64,000 nucleotides of DNA from Clostridiaceae bacterium (GTDB lineage: Bacteria; Bacillota; Clostridia; Clostridiales; Clostridiaceae): the NCBI GenBank assembly GCA_014380625.1, contig JACMJL010000338.1, positions 1 through 64,000 of the forward strand, written 5' to 3'. Below, one piece after another: positions 1-9,840 of this stretch. The notes beneath the pieces were generated by a model that worked only from the letters and a program-made list of their open reading frames with translations, had not been told where the DNA came from and did no database searches. The position numbers and the translations under genes are program-made. The stretch's first letter is position 1. Each line of letters begins with the position of its first letter.

Positions 1-296
1 GAGCATACTTTTTTATCCAAACAATGGTATTTATTCCTAAAATCAGAAATTGTTAATTATTGTTTTCCGACTATACTCAATTTATAAGTTTATCTTATGT
101 AGATTCTAATTTACTATGATAGGTAAGTGTAGGAAGCATAAGAAAAAATAAGTATGAATAAATAATTAATAAAGGATAAAAATATAAATTGTAGGATGTA
201 GAAAGTTAAGATAGCTAAAATTGGAATAGATAAATCAAAATGATATTAAGAAAGGCAATCGGGATAACTAAATATCCCATCAGGGAGGGAAACTAC

Positions 297-2921
297 ATGA
301 AAATAATTTGCTTTAAGGTCTTTCAAGGGAAAAATATATATTCTCACAAGAAGTGTATAAGACTTGATTTAGATCTGGAAGGATACTGTGAGACACCTAG
401 TAAAGAAATTTATGGGTTTAATGAAAGTTTGATTACTATGTTACCAGAGCTTAGTAAACATAGATGTGGTATAGATGAAGACCAAGGTTTTATTAAGAGA
501 CTTACTGAGGGAACTTATTTAGCCCATGTAACTGAGCATATAATAATTGCGCTCCATAATATGATAGGCGTTGAAATATGCTACGGAAAAGCTAGGGAGA
601 TATCCGGCGATAATTATTATATTATCTACCAGTATGAGTATAAAAATACAGGTCTTGAAGCTGGAAATATAGCAGTTGGACTTATTAATTCATTAATAAA
701 TAAAGAAACATTTGATTTATCTTTAGAACTAAATAGGTTAAAGGAAGTACTAATTAATGAACAATTAGGTGTAAGTACACTTAATATTTGTAGTGAGGCA
801 AAAAAAAGAGGAATTCCTGTATTAAAAATAGGTGAAGATAGCATGTTTCAATTAGGTTATGGAAAACACTCTAAATATATTAAAGCAACCTTAAGCAGTG
901 ATACAAGTGCCCTAGCTGTAGATATTGCACAGGATAAGTTATTAACTAAAGAAATATTAACCCTACACTGTTTACCTGTTGCACGTGGTATGAGGGTAGA
1001 AAGTAAACTAGAGGCTATTTTAGAAGCAAAAGAAATCGGTTATCCCGTGGTACTTAAGCCACAGTTTGGAAATCAAGGAAAGGGAGTTACGGCAAATATA
1101 AAAGATGAAATTCAGTTATCAAAGGTTTATGAACTTTTAATTAAAGATTATAAAGATATAATATTAGAAAAAAATATAGTTGGAAGAGATTTTAGAGTGT
1201 GCAGTGTTTATGGAGATATCGTTGCAGTTTCTGAAAGAATAGCCCCATACATTTTAGGTGATGGAATAAGTTCTATAAGAAAGCTTATAGAAAATACTAA
1301 TGAAGATCCAAGACGTGGAGAAGGACATGAAAAGGAATTAACTAAGATTAAAATAGATGATGCGCTTAAAATATATTTGAAACAGAAGGGATACTCTTTA
1401 GAGTCGATTCTTCCTAAAAAGGAAAAATTAAATTTGAAGGATAATGCAAATTTATCAACAGGGGGCTTTGCTCTAGACTGTACAGATTTAATATGTGAAG
1501 AAAATATTGAAATATGCAAGAGAGCATCAAGTGCAATTGGATTAGATATTTGTGGAATAGACTTAATATGTGAGGATATAAGTAAACCCATAAATAACAA
1601 GGGAGCAATTATAGAAATAAATGCTGCACCAGGTATTAGAATGCATCATAGACCTTACATGGGAGTTCAACGCAATGTGGCAGGAGATATAGTTGATAAG
1701 CTATTTAAGGATACACCAAAAAGTATTCCCTTAGTTGCAGTAACAGGTACTAATGGGAAGACAACAACAACAAGACTCATTGGCCACATACTTTCAATTG
1801 CAGGATATAATGTTGGAATGACCACCACTAGTGGAATCTATATAGGTGGGAAATGTATATTTGAGGGTGACACTACTGGTCCCAAAAGTGCATTAGCTGT
1901 GCTTGCAAATAAAGATATTGATGCAGCAGTACTTGAAACTGCTCGAGGTGGAATAATAAGAGAAGGATTAGCTTATGACCTAGCGGACATTGGCGTTATT
2001 ACTAACATTACTGGGGATCATCTTGGGATAGATGGAATAAAAACTTTAGAAGAATTAGCAAAGGTTAAAGCTTTGGTTGGTGAAGCTGTTAAAGAGGAGG
2101 GCTACGTTGTCATCAATGGGGATGATAATATGAGTATTAGTATATTGAGTAGGTTAAAAAGTAAGCTTATTATTTTTTCTAATAATAAAGAAAATGAAAT
2201 TATGAAAATAAATATTAAGAAGGGTGGTTATGGAATTTATGTAGACCAAGGCAATATTATTATACAAAAGGGTACTGATTTAAAAAAATTAATGGAGATA
2301 GACAGTATAGGAATATCCATGAAAGGAATTCTTAAATATAATGTTGAAAATGCAATGGCAGCTTGTGCAGCAGCAGTAGGACTTGGGATAAATTATGACA
2401 TTATCAGTCAGGGATTAAGGTCGTTTTACTGTAATCAAGATCAAAACCCTGGACGATTTAATATATATTTTGTTAATGACATAATGGTAGTATTAGATTA
2501 TGGACATAATATAGAAGGGTATAAATGTGTGCTGGATGCACTTAAGCATATAGAACACAAGAAACTTATTGGGGTTATTGGAGTGCCAGGAGATAGACTA
2601 GACAGTGATATACTGGAAGTTGGCAAATGTGCAGGAGAAAATTTTGATTACATTTTTATAAAAGAAGATGAGGATAGAAGAGGTAGGTCTATAGGTGAAG
2701 TAGCAGGTCTTTTAGAAAAAGGAATATTGAAATCCAAGTTTCTCAACATGAATATGGAAAAAGTTTTAGAGGAGGCTGAAGCTTTTAAAACAGCTTTAGA
2801 TTTCGCAGAATATGGAGATATTGTTATTGTATTTTTTGAAAAATCTGAACCTCTCGTAGATATAATGAAAAACAAAATTGATAAAATTAAAGGAGCGGAT
2901 AAATTATTGATAAAAAGTTAG
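297..2921 (+). CDS. cphA: Cyanophycin synthetase (ATP-grasp plus Mur-ligase domains)
   Basis: ORF with ATP-grasp motifs (GYPVVLKPQFGNQGKGV) and Mur ligase P-loop (VTGTNGKTTTTRLIGHIL). The ATG at 297 has a better RBS (GGGAGGG) than the ORF-track start at 240. Confidence 0.93.
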   Translation: MKIICFKVFQGKNIYSHKKCIRLDLDLEGYCETPSKEIYGFNESLITMLPELSKHRCGIDEDQGFIKRLTEGTYLAHVTEHIIIALHNMIGVEICYGKAREISGDNYYIIYQYEYKNTGLEAGNIAVGLINSLINKETFDLSLELNRLKEVLINEQLGVSTLNICSEAKKRGIPVLKIGEDSMFQLGYGKHSKYIKATLSSDTSALAVDIAQDKLLTKEILTLHCLPVARGMRVESKLEAILEAKEIGYPVVLKPQFGNQGKGVTANIKDEIQLSKVYELLIKDYKDIILEKNIVGRDFRVCSVYGDIVAVSERIAPYILGDGISSIRKLIENTNEDPRRGEGHEKELTKIKIDDALKIYLKQKGYSLESILPKKEKLNLKDNANLSTGGFALDCTDLICEENIEICKRASSAIGLDICGIDLICEDISKPINNKGAIIEINAAPGIRMHHRPYMGVQRNVAGDIVDKLFKDTPKSIPLVAVTGTNGKTTTTRLIGHILSIAGYNVGMTTTSGIYIGGKCIFEGDTTGPKSALAVLANKDIDAAVLETARGGIIREGLAYDLADIGVITNITGDHLGIDGIKTLEELAKVKALVGEAVKEEGYVVINGDDNMSISILSRLKSKLIIFSNNKENEIMKINIKKGGYGIYVDQGNIIIQKGTDLKKLMEIDSIGISMKGILKYNVENAMAACAAAVGLGINYDIISQGLRSFYCNQDQNPGRFNIYFVNDIMVVLDYGHNIEGYKCVLDALKHIEHKKLIGVIGVPGDRLDSDILEVGKCAGENFDYIFIKEDEDRRGRSIGEVAGLLEKGILKSKFLNMNMEKVLEEAEAFKTALDFAEYGDIVIVFFEKSEPLVDIMKNKIDKIKGADKLLIKS

Positions 2922-2930
2922 AGGTAATTT

Positions 2931-2969
2931 TAAGCCTGCATCTATTATTATGAAAGTAGATGCAGGCTA
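2931..2969. terminator. Bidirectional hairpin between convergent cphA and cooS
   Basis: AGCCTGCATCTA / TAGATGCAGGCT inverted repeat in a convergent intergenic gap. Confidence 0.7.
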
Positions 2970-2990
2970 ATTCTGTGTATATAAAATCTT

Positions 2991-5120
2991 TTATTGAAGT
3001 CCTAATTCTTTTCTTTTCTTCTCGATATGGTCTATATAAATTTGAATAGTTTTTTCTGCATCCATTTCTACTACAACCTTGCCAAGACCTAAAGTTTCTG
3101 TGGTTTCAGTTAGGGTTTTTACAACCACATCACTACCAGTAATAGATGGTACTGGTGCTACGTGAACAAGCCATCCTAGAGCTACAGCTGTACAAGCATC
3201 CGCTACAGCTTTCTGCTCTAAGTATTCTGGAGCACCTATAACAAGAGGTAACATATTTGTATCTACATTAAGTTCGTCTGCTATCTCCATTGCAGTATGG
3301 GTCATTTTTCCAATATCTACACAAGCCCCATAGGTTAAGACTGGTGGGATACCAAGTTGTTTGCATACGGTCTTTAGTCCTTCTCCGCATTCATTAGCTG
3401 CTTCAGGATTTGTGAGCCCTGTATACTCCATTACTGAGGAGGTACATCCACCTGAAAGAACAAGTATATTATTTTTTATTAAGCCTTGTGTAATTTTAAA
3501 GATATTACTTCCACCTTGCCCATATCTAGCTGTAGTACAACCGACTATAGTTGCAATTCCTCTAATATTACCGTTTACAATTTGATCTATTAAGGGTTTA
3601 AAGCTTCCACCTAAAGCTGCTCTGACAGACTCAGTACTAAAGCCTACCATACAATCTGATACATGAGGTGGAATATAAGTCTCTCTTTTTTCTAACTTAC
3701 GTTTTTTAAAGGCTTCTATAGCCATATCAAGTGCTTTTATAGCTTGCTCTTTCATTTTTTCTGGAATAAAATCTAAGGTTTCCGTACCCTGAAGTTTTAT
3801 TACATCATGCGTTCCAAGTAATTTTGTTCCAAATCTCTTAGCATAGATAGGAAGAGTTGGTACTGTACAATTATAATCAAATAGAAATAAATCTACTACA
3901 CCTGTAGCCAGTAAGTATTCTTCAGATAGCCACTCTCCTTCCTGACCTCCATAAGCCTTTTGATCATGAGTACCGTCATAATTTATAAGTTGCTGACCTT
4001 CACACACGTGGCCAAGAATTTGCATGCCCTCTGCACCTGCTGTTTTTGCCTTCTGTTGCCATTCATCAGTAGAAGCTAAATCCAATGCAACATGAGCAAG
4101 CAATGGCATATGACCATTGGTAATAATGTTTATCATATTATCTTTTAAAAGTCCCATATTCTGTTTCTTCATTGTAATTTTTTGTGTACCCATAAGAATT
4201 TCTTGTATTATGTCAAGTAAAAATAAGCCTTGGAATTCATTAGCTATACCTAACTTAACGGCATTAAGCAAAAATTCTACTGGATCTGAGGTGAAATTAG
4301 TCATACAGCGAGTCTGTGCATAGGCAATTTCACTGTATCCGCCTCCAGGAAACAAATTAAGCTTCCGCCACAAGTCTTTTCGTTTTGTTGGGGCAAAAGC
4401 TTCAACAGCTTTTGAGGGATTCTCAGAAGGAGAATGAATATCGTTAATAACCCAATCAGAAAATTCAACTGCAAGTTGCTCTATAGGTTTGTTTATGTCA
4501 AGTCCTGCCATAGCTGAATATTGTTTTAACTTCTCAGCATCTCTTATTTTAAAACCACTTTCTGGGTTCTGACCTGCAGCTTTAAGGGCTCTAGCTGCTT
4601 GATGACAATGAAATATATTTGCGGAGGTACCAATGGTAACATGGCGATACATAAAGTTACGTGCAACCATAGTATGGGCATCTACGCCACAAGTTCCCCT
4701 AGGTACCTTTTCACTTATCCTACATGGTCCGTTTGCACATAGTTGACAGGATAGGCCTTCTACACAAAACTTACATTGTATAGGTTGCTGTTGTGAAAAT
4801 CTATCAAATACATTAGTCATAGCGGCGTTATGTACTACTTGATACATCTCTCTCATCGCAGGGTCAATTATTACGTTTAGGGGATATCCCTCCTTTGACT
4901 GATCTCCTTTTGCAACATGTTTTCTTTGCCACTTATGAACTTCCTCCATGGATTCTGGGGATTTTTCAATCCTTTCATAATTTATCTTTACCTTTTCATG
5001 TAAATCGTTATGCATAGCTGGATCATTTGAATCATGAAGTTTTGATGCTAGGGTGGCATCCTGACCACTCATTCTTTTTGAACTATTTTCAAAGGAATCT
5101 TTAATTTGTTTATCTGACAT
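2991..5120 (-). CDS. cooS: Anaerobic Ni-Fe carbon monoxide dehydrogenase catalytic subunit
   Basis: N-terminal Cys cluster CKFCVEGLSCQLCANGPCRIS...GTCGVDAHTMVARNF; C-cluster-type motifs GHVCEGQQ, DYNCTVPTLP, IVGCTTARYGQGG, VLSGGCTSS, YGACVDIGKM. Confidence 0.92.
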   Translation of the reverse strand: MSDKQIKDSFENSSKRMSGQDATLASKLHDSNDPAMHNDLHEKVKINYERIEKSPESMEEVHKWQRKHVAKGDQSKEGYPLNVIIDPAMREMYQVVHNAAMTNVFDRFSQQQPIQCKFCVEGLSCQLCANGPCRISEKVPRGTCGVDAHTMVARNFMYRHVTIGTSANIFHCHQAARALKAAGQNPESGFKIRDAEKLKQYSAMAGLDINKPIEQLAVEFSDWVINDIHSPSENPSKAVEAFAPTKRKDLWRKLNLFPGGGYSEIAYAQTRCMTNFTSDPVEFLLNAVKLGIANEFQGLFLLDIIQEILMGTQKITMKKQNMGLLKDNMINIITNGHMPLLAHVALDLASTDEWQQKAKTAGAEGMQILGHVCEGQQLINYDGTHDQKAYGGQEGEWLSEEYLLATGVVDLFLFDYNCTVPTLPIYAKRFGTKLLGTHDVIKLQGTETLDFIPEKMKEQAIKALDMAIEAFKKRKLEKRETYIPPHVSDCMVGFSTESVRAALGGSFKPLIDQIVNGNIRGIATIVGCTTARYGQGGSNIFKITQGLIKNNILVLSGGCTSSVMEYTGLTNPEAANECGEGLKTVCKQLGIPPVLTYGACVDIGKMTHTAMEIADELNVDTNMLPLVIGAPEYLEQKAVADACTAVALGWLVHVAPVPSITGSDVVVKTLTETTETLGLGKVVVEMDAEKTIQIYIDHIEKKRKELGLQ

Positions 5121-5164
5121 TTTATACCTCCTAGGCTATATTTACATTTAGCTTTTACAATTAT

Positions 5165-5197
5165 TAATTTCATATACATATTTCATATGAAATTAAC
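5165..5197. promoter_or_regulatory. Perfect 12-bp inverted repeat upstream of cooS, candidate operator
   Basis: TTAATTTCATAT - 9 nt - ATATGAAATTAA, with no U-tract afterwards. Confidence 0.45.
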
Positions 5198-5230
5198 CAT
5201 TTTATTTTGAGGTAGTCCCTTATTAATCTT

Positions 5231-6394
5231 TCAGTCTATATCAGAATTAAAAACTATTTCCCCATCTATAACTGTTAACTTTACCTTTGCCATAATATCC
5301 AGTGCATATTTATCTAGTACCACTATATCTGCATCATAGCCTTCCTTTAATTTTCCAATTCTATCAGCACAGCCCATCATCTCTGCAGGGTTTTCTGTAA
5401 TGCATCTAATACTATCTAATGGATTTAATCCTTCTGAAGTAGCTAGTATAGCAACAGATCTGAGTTGATCTATTGAATTGTATGGGTGGTCAGTAATTAA
5501 TGCTACTTTAATGCCGCCTTCAACTAATTTAAGCGCAGAACTATAGTTTCTTTTTATTAATTCCATTTTTATTCTAGGTGTCAACATTGGACCAAAGGCG
5601 ACTGGAACTTTTCTTTCTTTTAAATAATCCATTACCAAATGTGCCTCTGTTCCATGTTCAATTACAAGTTTCTCTATGTTAAACTCTTCTGCTATCCTTA
5701 TGGCAGTAATAATGTCATCCGCCCTATGTGCATGTGCACGAAGGTAGATATCACCATTTAATAAAGGTATTACCGCCTCAAGTTTCATATTTCTTTCCTT
5801 TAGTTTTCCATTGTTCTTATTTTCAATATAGTCTTGTGTACGGAGAAATAAATCTCTTATAAGTGCTGCAGTAGCCATTCTAGTGATGGGACATTTACCT
5901 TGTGTACCGTAGGTGCTTATAGGTTCTTCCCCAAAGGATACTTTAAGTCCTAAAGGATTCTTCAAAATCATCTTGTCAATGATACTACCAGCAGTTTTTA
6001 TGGCAACATTTAATCCTCCTACTGCATTATGGCTTCCCGGTCCACTCATTACACAGGTAATTCCATGGCGTACGGCATCCTTAAAAGCCATATCCATTGG
6101 ATTTATACCATCTATAGCCCTAAGCTCTGGCATTACAGGATTTGAATCCTCATTGTTATCCATTCCAAGCTTACCAGTACCTTCTTCAATAATTCCCATG
6201 TGCGTATGGCAATCTATTAACCCTGGATAAACATAACACTCCTTAATATCAATAATCTTTATATCCTCAGCCCTATACTCAATGTTCTCAGTTATACTTT
6301 TAATTTTACCATTTTCTATTAATAGGTCCTTCTTAGTAATATTACCATTTGAAATATCTGTGTGTAATCCATTTTTTAATAGTATGTTTTTCAA
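5231..6394 (-). CDS. Amidohydrolase family protein (imidazolonepropionase-like)
   Basis: VYPGLIDCHTHMG metal-binding motif, RAHAHRADDI, TDHPYNS, GKLKEGYDADIVVLD. Confidence 0.88.
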   Translation of the reverse strand: MKNILLKNGLHTDISNGNITKKDLLIENGKIKSITENIEYRAEDIKIIDIKECYVYPGLIDCHTHMGIIEEGTGKLGMDNNEDSNPVMPELRAIDGINPMDMAFKDAVRHGITCVMSGPGSHNAVGGLNVAIKTAGSIIDKMILKNPLGLKVSFGEEPISTYGTQGKCPITRMATAALIRDLFLRTQDYIENKNNGKLKERNMKLEAVIPLLNGDIYLRAHAHRADDIITAIRIAEEFNIEKLVIEHGTEAHLVMDYLKERKVPVAFGPMLTPRIKMELIKRNYSSALKLVEGGIKVALITDHPYNSIDQLRSVAILATSEGLNPLDSIRCITENPAEMMGCADRIGKLKEGYDADIVVLDKYALDIMAKVKLTVIDGEIVFNSDID

Positions 6395-6445
6395 GTAATC
6401 ATCTCCAATAAAGTATTTTTTAAAGCTCCCTAAGGAGAATGTATT

Positions 6446-7000
6446 CTAATTATTTAGTGGGAAAGTAGCAAGTGAAACATATTTTAATTTACCATTTACC
6501 TGCTTGCTCTCCATTAATGTAATAGTATTTACAGGGATTATTAATTTATCAATAGGAAGTATATTTATAAGTTCACTTATTTCTTTTTTTAAAGTAATTT
6601 GTCTTCCTAAGGTTATGTGTGGTTTTAGCGGTTTCTCGTCAAAAGCTATTTTAGCATGCTTAAGAGTAAGAAATAATTCTTCATAAATTCTCATAAGCTT
6701 TTCATTATGCTCTAAGCCTATCCACATTAGCTTGGAATCTCCTTTTTTAAAACCTCCAAGTTTATCTAAGCTAAGATTAAAAGCATTATGTTTTGAAATA
6801 CATTCTTGCAGAGACTTAATTAGATTTGGAATATTATCTGCTTGTAGTTCACCAATAAATTGCAAAGTAAGATGGAAGTTTTCCTCATGGGTAAAATGAC
6901 CTTTAAAGGAATAGTATTCTAGTTTATTTTTAATATCTTGAAGATAAGATTTTGTGCTTTTATCAAAATCAATAGCTATAAATATTCGTATTTTTACCAC
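6446..7000 (-). CDS. thpR: RNA 2',3'-cyclic phosphodiesterase (2'-5' RNA ligase family)
   Basis: Two HxT motifs: NFHLTLQFIGE and KPHITLGRQ; RIFIAIDF N-terminus. Confidence 0.88.
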   Translation of the reverse strand: MVKIRIFIAIDFDKSTKSYLQDIKNKLEYYSFKGHFTHEENFHLTLQFIGELQADNIPNLIKSLQECISKHNAFNLSLDKLGGFKKGDSKLMWIGLEHNEKLMRIYEELFLTLKHAKIAFDEKPLKPHITLGRQITLKKEISELINILPIDKLIIPVNTITLMESKQVNGKLKYVSLATFPLNN

Positions 7001-7242
7001 TCTCCTATTACAAGCATTATTTAAATATTTTTTATATGGTCTTCTATGTTTAGCTTTTACTCAAATCAGAAATTTAATGTATATTACCTTCATAAATGCA
7101 AGAAATATGAACAAATTACCCTAATATTACCTTTATTGTTAAGGATATAATTGAATAATTCGATTAATAATACTGATACTATATATACTAATATGATTTT
7201 TATATTGGAGTCTGCGAAATAATATAGGAACATTTATATAGG

Positions 7243-8058
7243 ATGGTGATGGTGTTTGTGATTAATATACAAGAAGGTTTAATTATAATAGGTGGAGCCG
7301 AGGATAAGAAAGGGGATAAAAAGATACTTCAAGAAGTGTGCGCACATATTGAAAAAGAAAGTCAGTTATTAGTTATAGCCACGGTGGCAACGGAAAATCC
7401 AGAAGAAGTGGGTATTGAATACAACAATATTTTTCACAATATGGGTATTAGAAATATTAGCGTTCTTGATGTAGAGAATAGAGAGGATGCTTTAAAAGAG
7501 GAAAATGTAGAATTAATCGAAAAAGCTTCTTTAATATTTTTTACTGGAGGGGATCAACTTAGAATTACTAGTATTCTCGGAGGTACTCCATTGTATAGCT
7601 GTATGAGACGTAAACATACAGAAGGTTGTGTATTTGTAGGAACTTCAGCTGGTGCATCTGTAATGAGTGATACCATGATAGTAAAAGGAATGGACGATGA
7701 ATCTCCAAGAAAATGTACTCTTAAAATGGCCCCGGGGTTAGGATTAATTAATGGGGTTATAATTGATCAGCATTTTGCTCAAAGAGGTAGAGTAGGACGG
7801 TTACTAGTTGGGGTAGCAGAGAATCCAGAAGTTTTAGGCATTGGTATTGATGAAGATACCTCAATTATTGTAAATAAAGAAAATAGTTTAAGAGTATTAG
7901 GTTCTGGAGCAGTTTATATTATAGACGGGAGTAATATAAGTGACACAAATGTTTCAGAGCAATATCAAGATAATATATTGTCAATTTTTGATGTTAAGAT
8001 GCATGTATTAAAAACTGGAGATAAATATGATTTAAAAAACAGAAGACCCTTTGTTTAA
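7243..8058 (+). CDS. cphB: Cyanophycinase
   Basis: GLIIIGGAEDKKGDKKIL, nucleophile motif FVGTSAGASVMSDTMI, DQHFAQRGRVGRLL. Confidence 0.93.
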   Translation: MVMVFVINIQEGLIIIGGAEDKKGDKKILQEVCAHIEKESQLLVIATVATENPEEVGIEYNNIFHNMGIRNISVLDVENREDALKEENVELIEKASLIFFTGGDQLRITSILGGTPLYSCMRRKHTEGCVFVGTSAGASVMSDTMIVKGMDDESPRKCTLKMAPGLGLINGVIIDQHFAQRGRVGRLLVGVAENPEVLGIGIDEDTSIIVNKENSLRVLGSGAVYIIDGSNISDTNVSEQYQDNILSIFDVKMHVLKTGDKYDLKNRRPFV

Positions 8059-8149
8059 ATTTTATTTTTCAAAATAATAACAGGTTTAATTAATTTATTA
8101 TTGCAGATAATAAAACGAAATAAAATTTTATAAATTTGGAGGCGTAAAT

Positions 8150-8368
8150 ATGAGAAAACTTTCAGAAGGTGAATTATTATCCCTAACAGGCTTATTAAGT
8201 ATGGAGAAGGACGGATTAGCGGTGGCAAAAGTTATGCAGAACTTAATAAGTGATTCAGAACTAAAAAGGCAAGCTGAGACTAGCGTTTTAGCTGCAGAGG
8301 GAAGAATTAAAGGCGTTCAGCAATTTATCAATGAGAATCAAGTAACTGTTACAGGAGGTGCACAATAA
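8150..8368 (+). CDS. Small spore-coat-like protein (CotF-family-like)
   Basis: LSEGELLSLTGLLSMEKDGLAVAK; translationally coupled to the next coat-like gene; RBS GGAGG. Confidence 0.6.
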   Translation: MRKLSEGELLSLTGLLSMEKDGLAVAKVMQNLISDSELKRQAETSVLAAEGRIKGVQQFINENQVTVTGGAQ

Positions 8369-8369
8369 T

Positions 8370-8669
8370 ATGGGAATAATGAATAATATGGTAAAAGGTA
8401 ATACGGATATTAATGATGAGGTTATTGCTGGCAATATGATTGGTTCCGCAAAAAGTTCAGCAGATGCATATTTAAATGCAACACTAACAAGTTCAACACC
8501 TGAATTAAGAGCAATATATTCATCTAGCCTAAACCAAATAATAGGTGGAAGTTCAGCTTTAACAGATCTAGCTGTAAACCGTGGATGGGTATCACCTTAT
8601 AGTGCTCCTTCACAACAACTAGCTGATACATTTAACAAATCCCAAGCTGCAGTTGACACTAAGAAATAA
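8370..8669 (+). CDS. Spore coat protein, CotF-domain-like
   Basis: GNMIGSAKSSADAYLNATLTSSTPELRAIYSSSLNQIIGGSSALTDLAVNRGW; ATG at 8370 preceded by GGAGG. Confidence 0.7.
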   Translation: MGIMNNMVKGNTDINDEVIAGNMIGSAKSSADAYLNATLTSSTPELRAIYSSSLNQIIGGSSALTDLAVNRGWVSPYSAPSQQLADTFNKSQAAVDTKK

Positions 8670-8707
8670 ATGAATTTACCAAATTCAATTGATGGAGGTA
8701 GTTAAGG

Positions 8708-9160
8708 ATGAGTATATTTAAAGGACTTTTTGAAAATGATGATGATGAGATTAAAAAAGAAACTAAAGAAGATGACGCAAAACTTCGTCTCCGCAAGGAA
8801 GAACTTGATATTAATAAGAGCAGAGTACAAAAGGGTGAGGTAGAGTTTAGTAAAGAAATTATAGAAGAGCAAAAGCAAGTTGATGTTCCTGTAACGCGTG
8901 AAGAAGTAGTAATTGAAAGAAGAACCTTAAATAATGAAGCTAGTGATTCAGCTATCACAGATGAAGAAACCATTCGGATTCCTGTCAGTGAGGAGAGAGT
9001 TGATGTAGGTAAACATACAGTATTTACAGGAGAAGTATCAGCTCACAAACACGATATACAAGATACAAAGCATATAGATGAGATTCTTAAACGTGAAGAA
9101 GCTAGAGTAAATAAAATTGGTGACCCAGATGTAGTTGATAGTGTTACCAATCACGATTAA
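8708..9160 (+). CDS. DUF2382 (YsnF/AvaK domain) protein
   Basis: LRLRKEELDINKSRVQKGEVEFSKEIIEEQKQVDVPVTREEVVIERR pattern. Confidence 0.8.
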   Translation: MSIFKGLFENDDDEIKKETKEDDAKLRLRKEELDINKSRVQKGEVEFSKEIIEEQKQVDVPVTREEVVIERRTLNNEASDSAITDEETIRIPVSEERVDVGKHTVFTGEVSAHKHDIQDTKHIDEILKREEARVNKIGDPDVVDSVTNHD

Positions 9161-9167
9161 TAAAATA

Positions 9168-9210
9168 GGAAACACCTCACAATCGTATTAATGATTGGTG
9201 AGGTGTTTTT
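9168..9210 (+). terminator. Intrinsic terminator-like hairpin between the two DUF2382 genes
   Basis: AAACACCTCAC ... GTGAGGTGTTTTTT. Confidence 0.75.
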
Positions 9211-9218
9211 TAGAATAA

Positions 9219-9659
9219 TTGGAGGTAAATGGTATGGTAAATAACTTGTTAGTTCCTCAAGAGAGTGAAAATGTGACATTTAAGGTTAAACAAGAAGAAT
9301 TTGATATAGCAAAAAAGTGGGTTGAAACAGGGGAAGTAAAGGTTTATAGGGAGACATTCAAGTTGGAAAAAAGTTTTACTGTACCTGTTATACGAGAAGA
9401 ACTGGTAATAGAGAAGAAATCGCTTACTTCAGATATCGGGAAAAACAAAGATGTGCCACCAGAAGTTATCCGTATACCTCTTAGTGAAGAAGAGGTTAAA
9501 TTTACAAAACACAGGATTAATTTGGAGGATGTATCCATATATAAAGAACAGGTAGAATATATAAAACATATTGAAGAGACGTTAAAACATGAGGAACCTA
9601 AGGTTAAAATCTTTGGATCACCAAAGGTAAGAGACAAATCCAATACAAAGCTACCTTAA
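9219..9659 (+). CDS. DUF2382 (YsnF/AvaK domain) protein, second copy
   Basis: Paralogous to the preceding ORF: VKQEEFDIAKKWVETGEVKVYRETFKLEKSFTVPVIREELVIEKK. Confidence 0.78.
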   Translation: MEVNGMVNNLLVPQESENVTFKVKQEEFDIAKKWVETGEVKVYRETFKLEKSFTVPVIREELVIEKKSLTSDIGKNKDVPPEVIRIPLSEEEVKFTKHRINLEDVSIYKEQVEYIKHIEETLKHEEPKVKIFGSPKVRDKSNTKLP

Positions 9660-9840
9660 TGTCTTCTATGAAAATGAGCTCCATGATGGATATCAACCCC
9701 ATTATGGGGCTTTTATATTGAAGCGGCTAAAGCAACTGGTTATAAATTGTAATAAGCTGTATAAAAATAGTATAAAAGATAGTATAATTAAAGGTGTATT
9801 AGTTTGATAAATAAATTTTGAACAATCTGGGGGGGATTTT

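Noticed and set aside
1208-1600. Long antisense ORFs in the six-frame track (e.g. 1208-1600, 1414-1608, 2648-2875, 8659-8973, 11554-11814, 29073-29546, 51123-51647)
   Set aside because: They lie opposite strongly supported genes, lack plausible RBSs and recognisable motifs, and have compositions typical of reverse-strand shadow ORFs.
5231-6394. Amidohydrolase as isoaspartyl dipeptidase (IadA) completing cyanophycin degradation
   Set aside because: The sequence resembles imidazolonepropionase-like amidohydrolases and does not match the IadA sequence I recall; the functional link is only positional.
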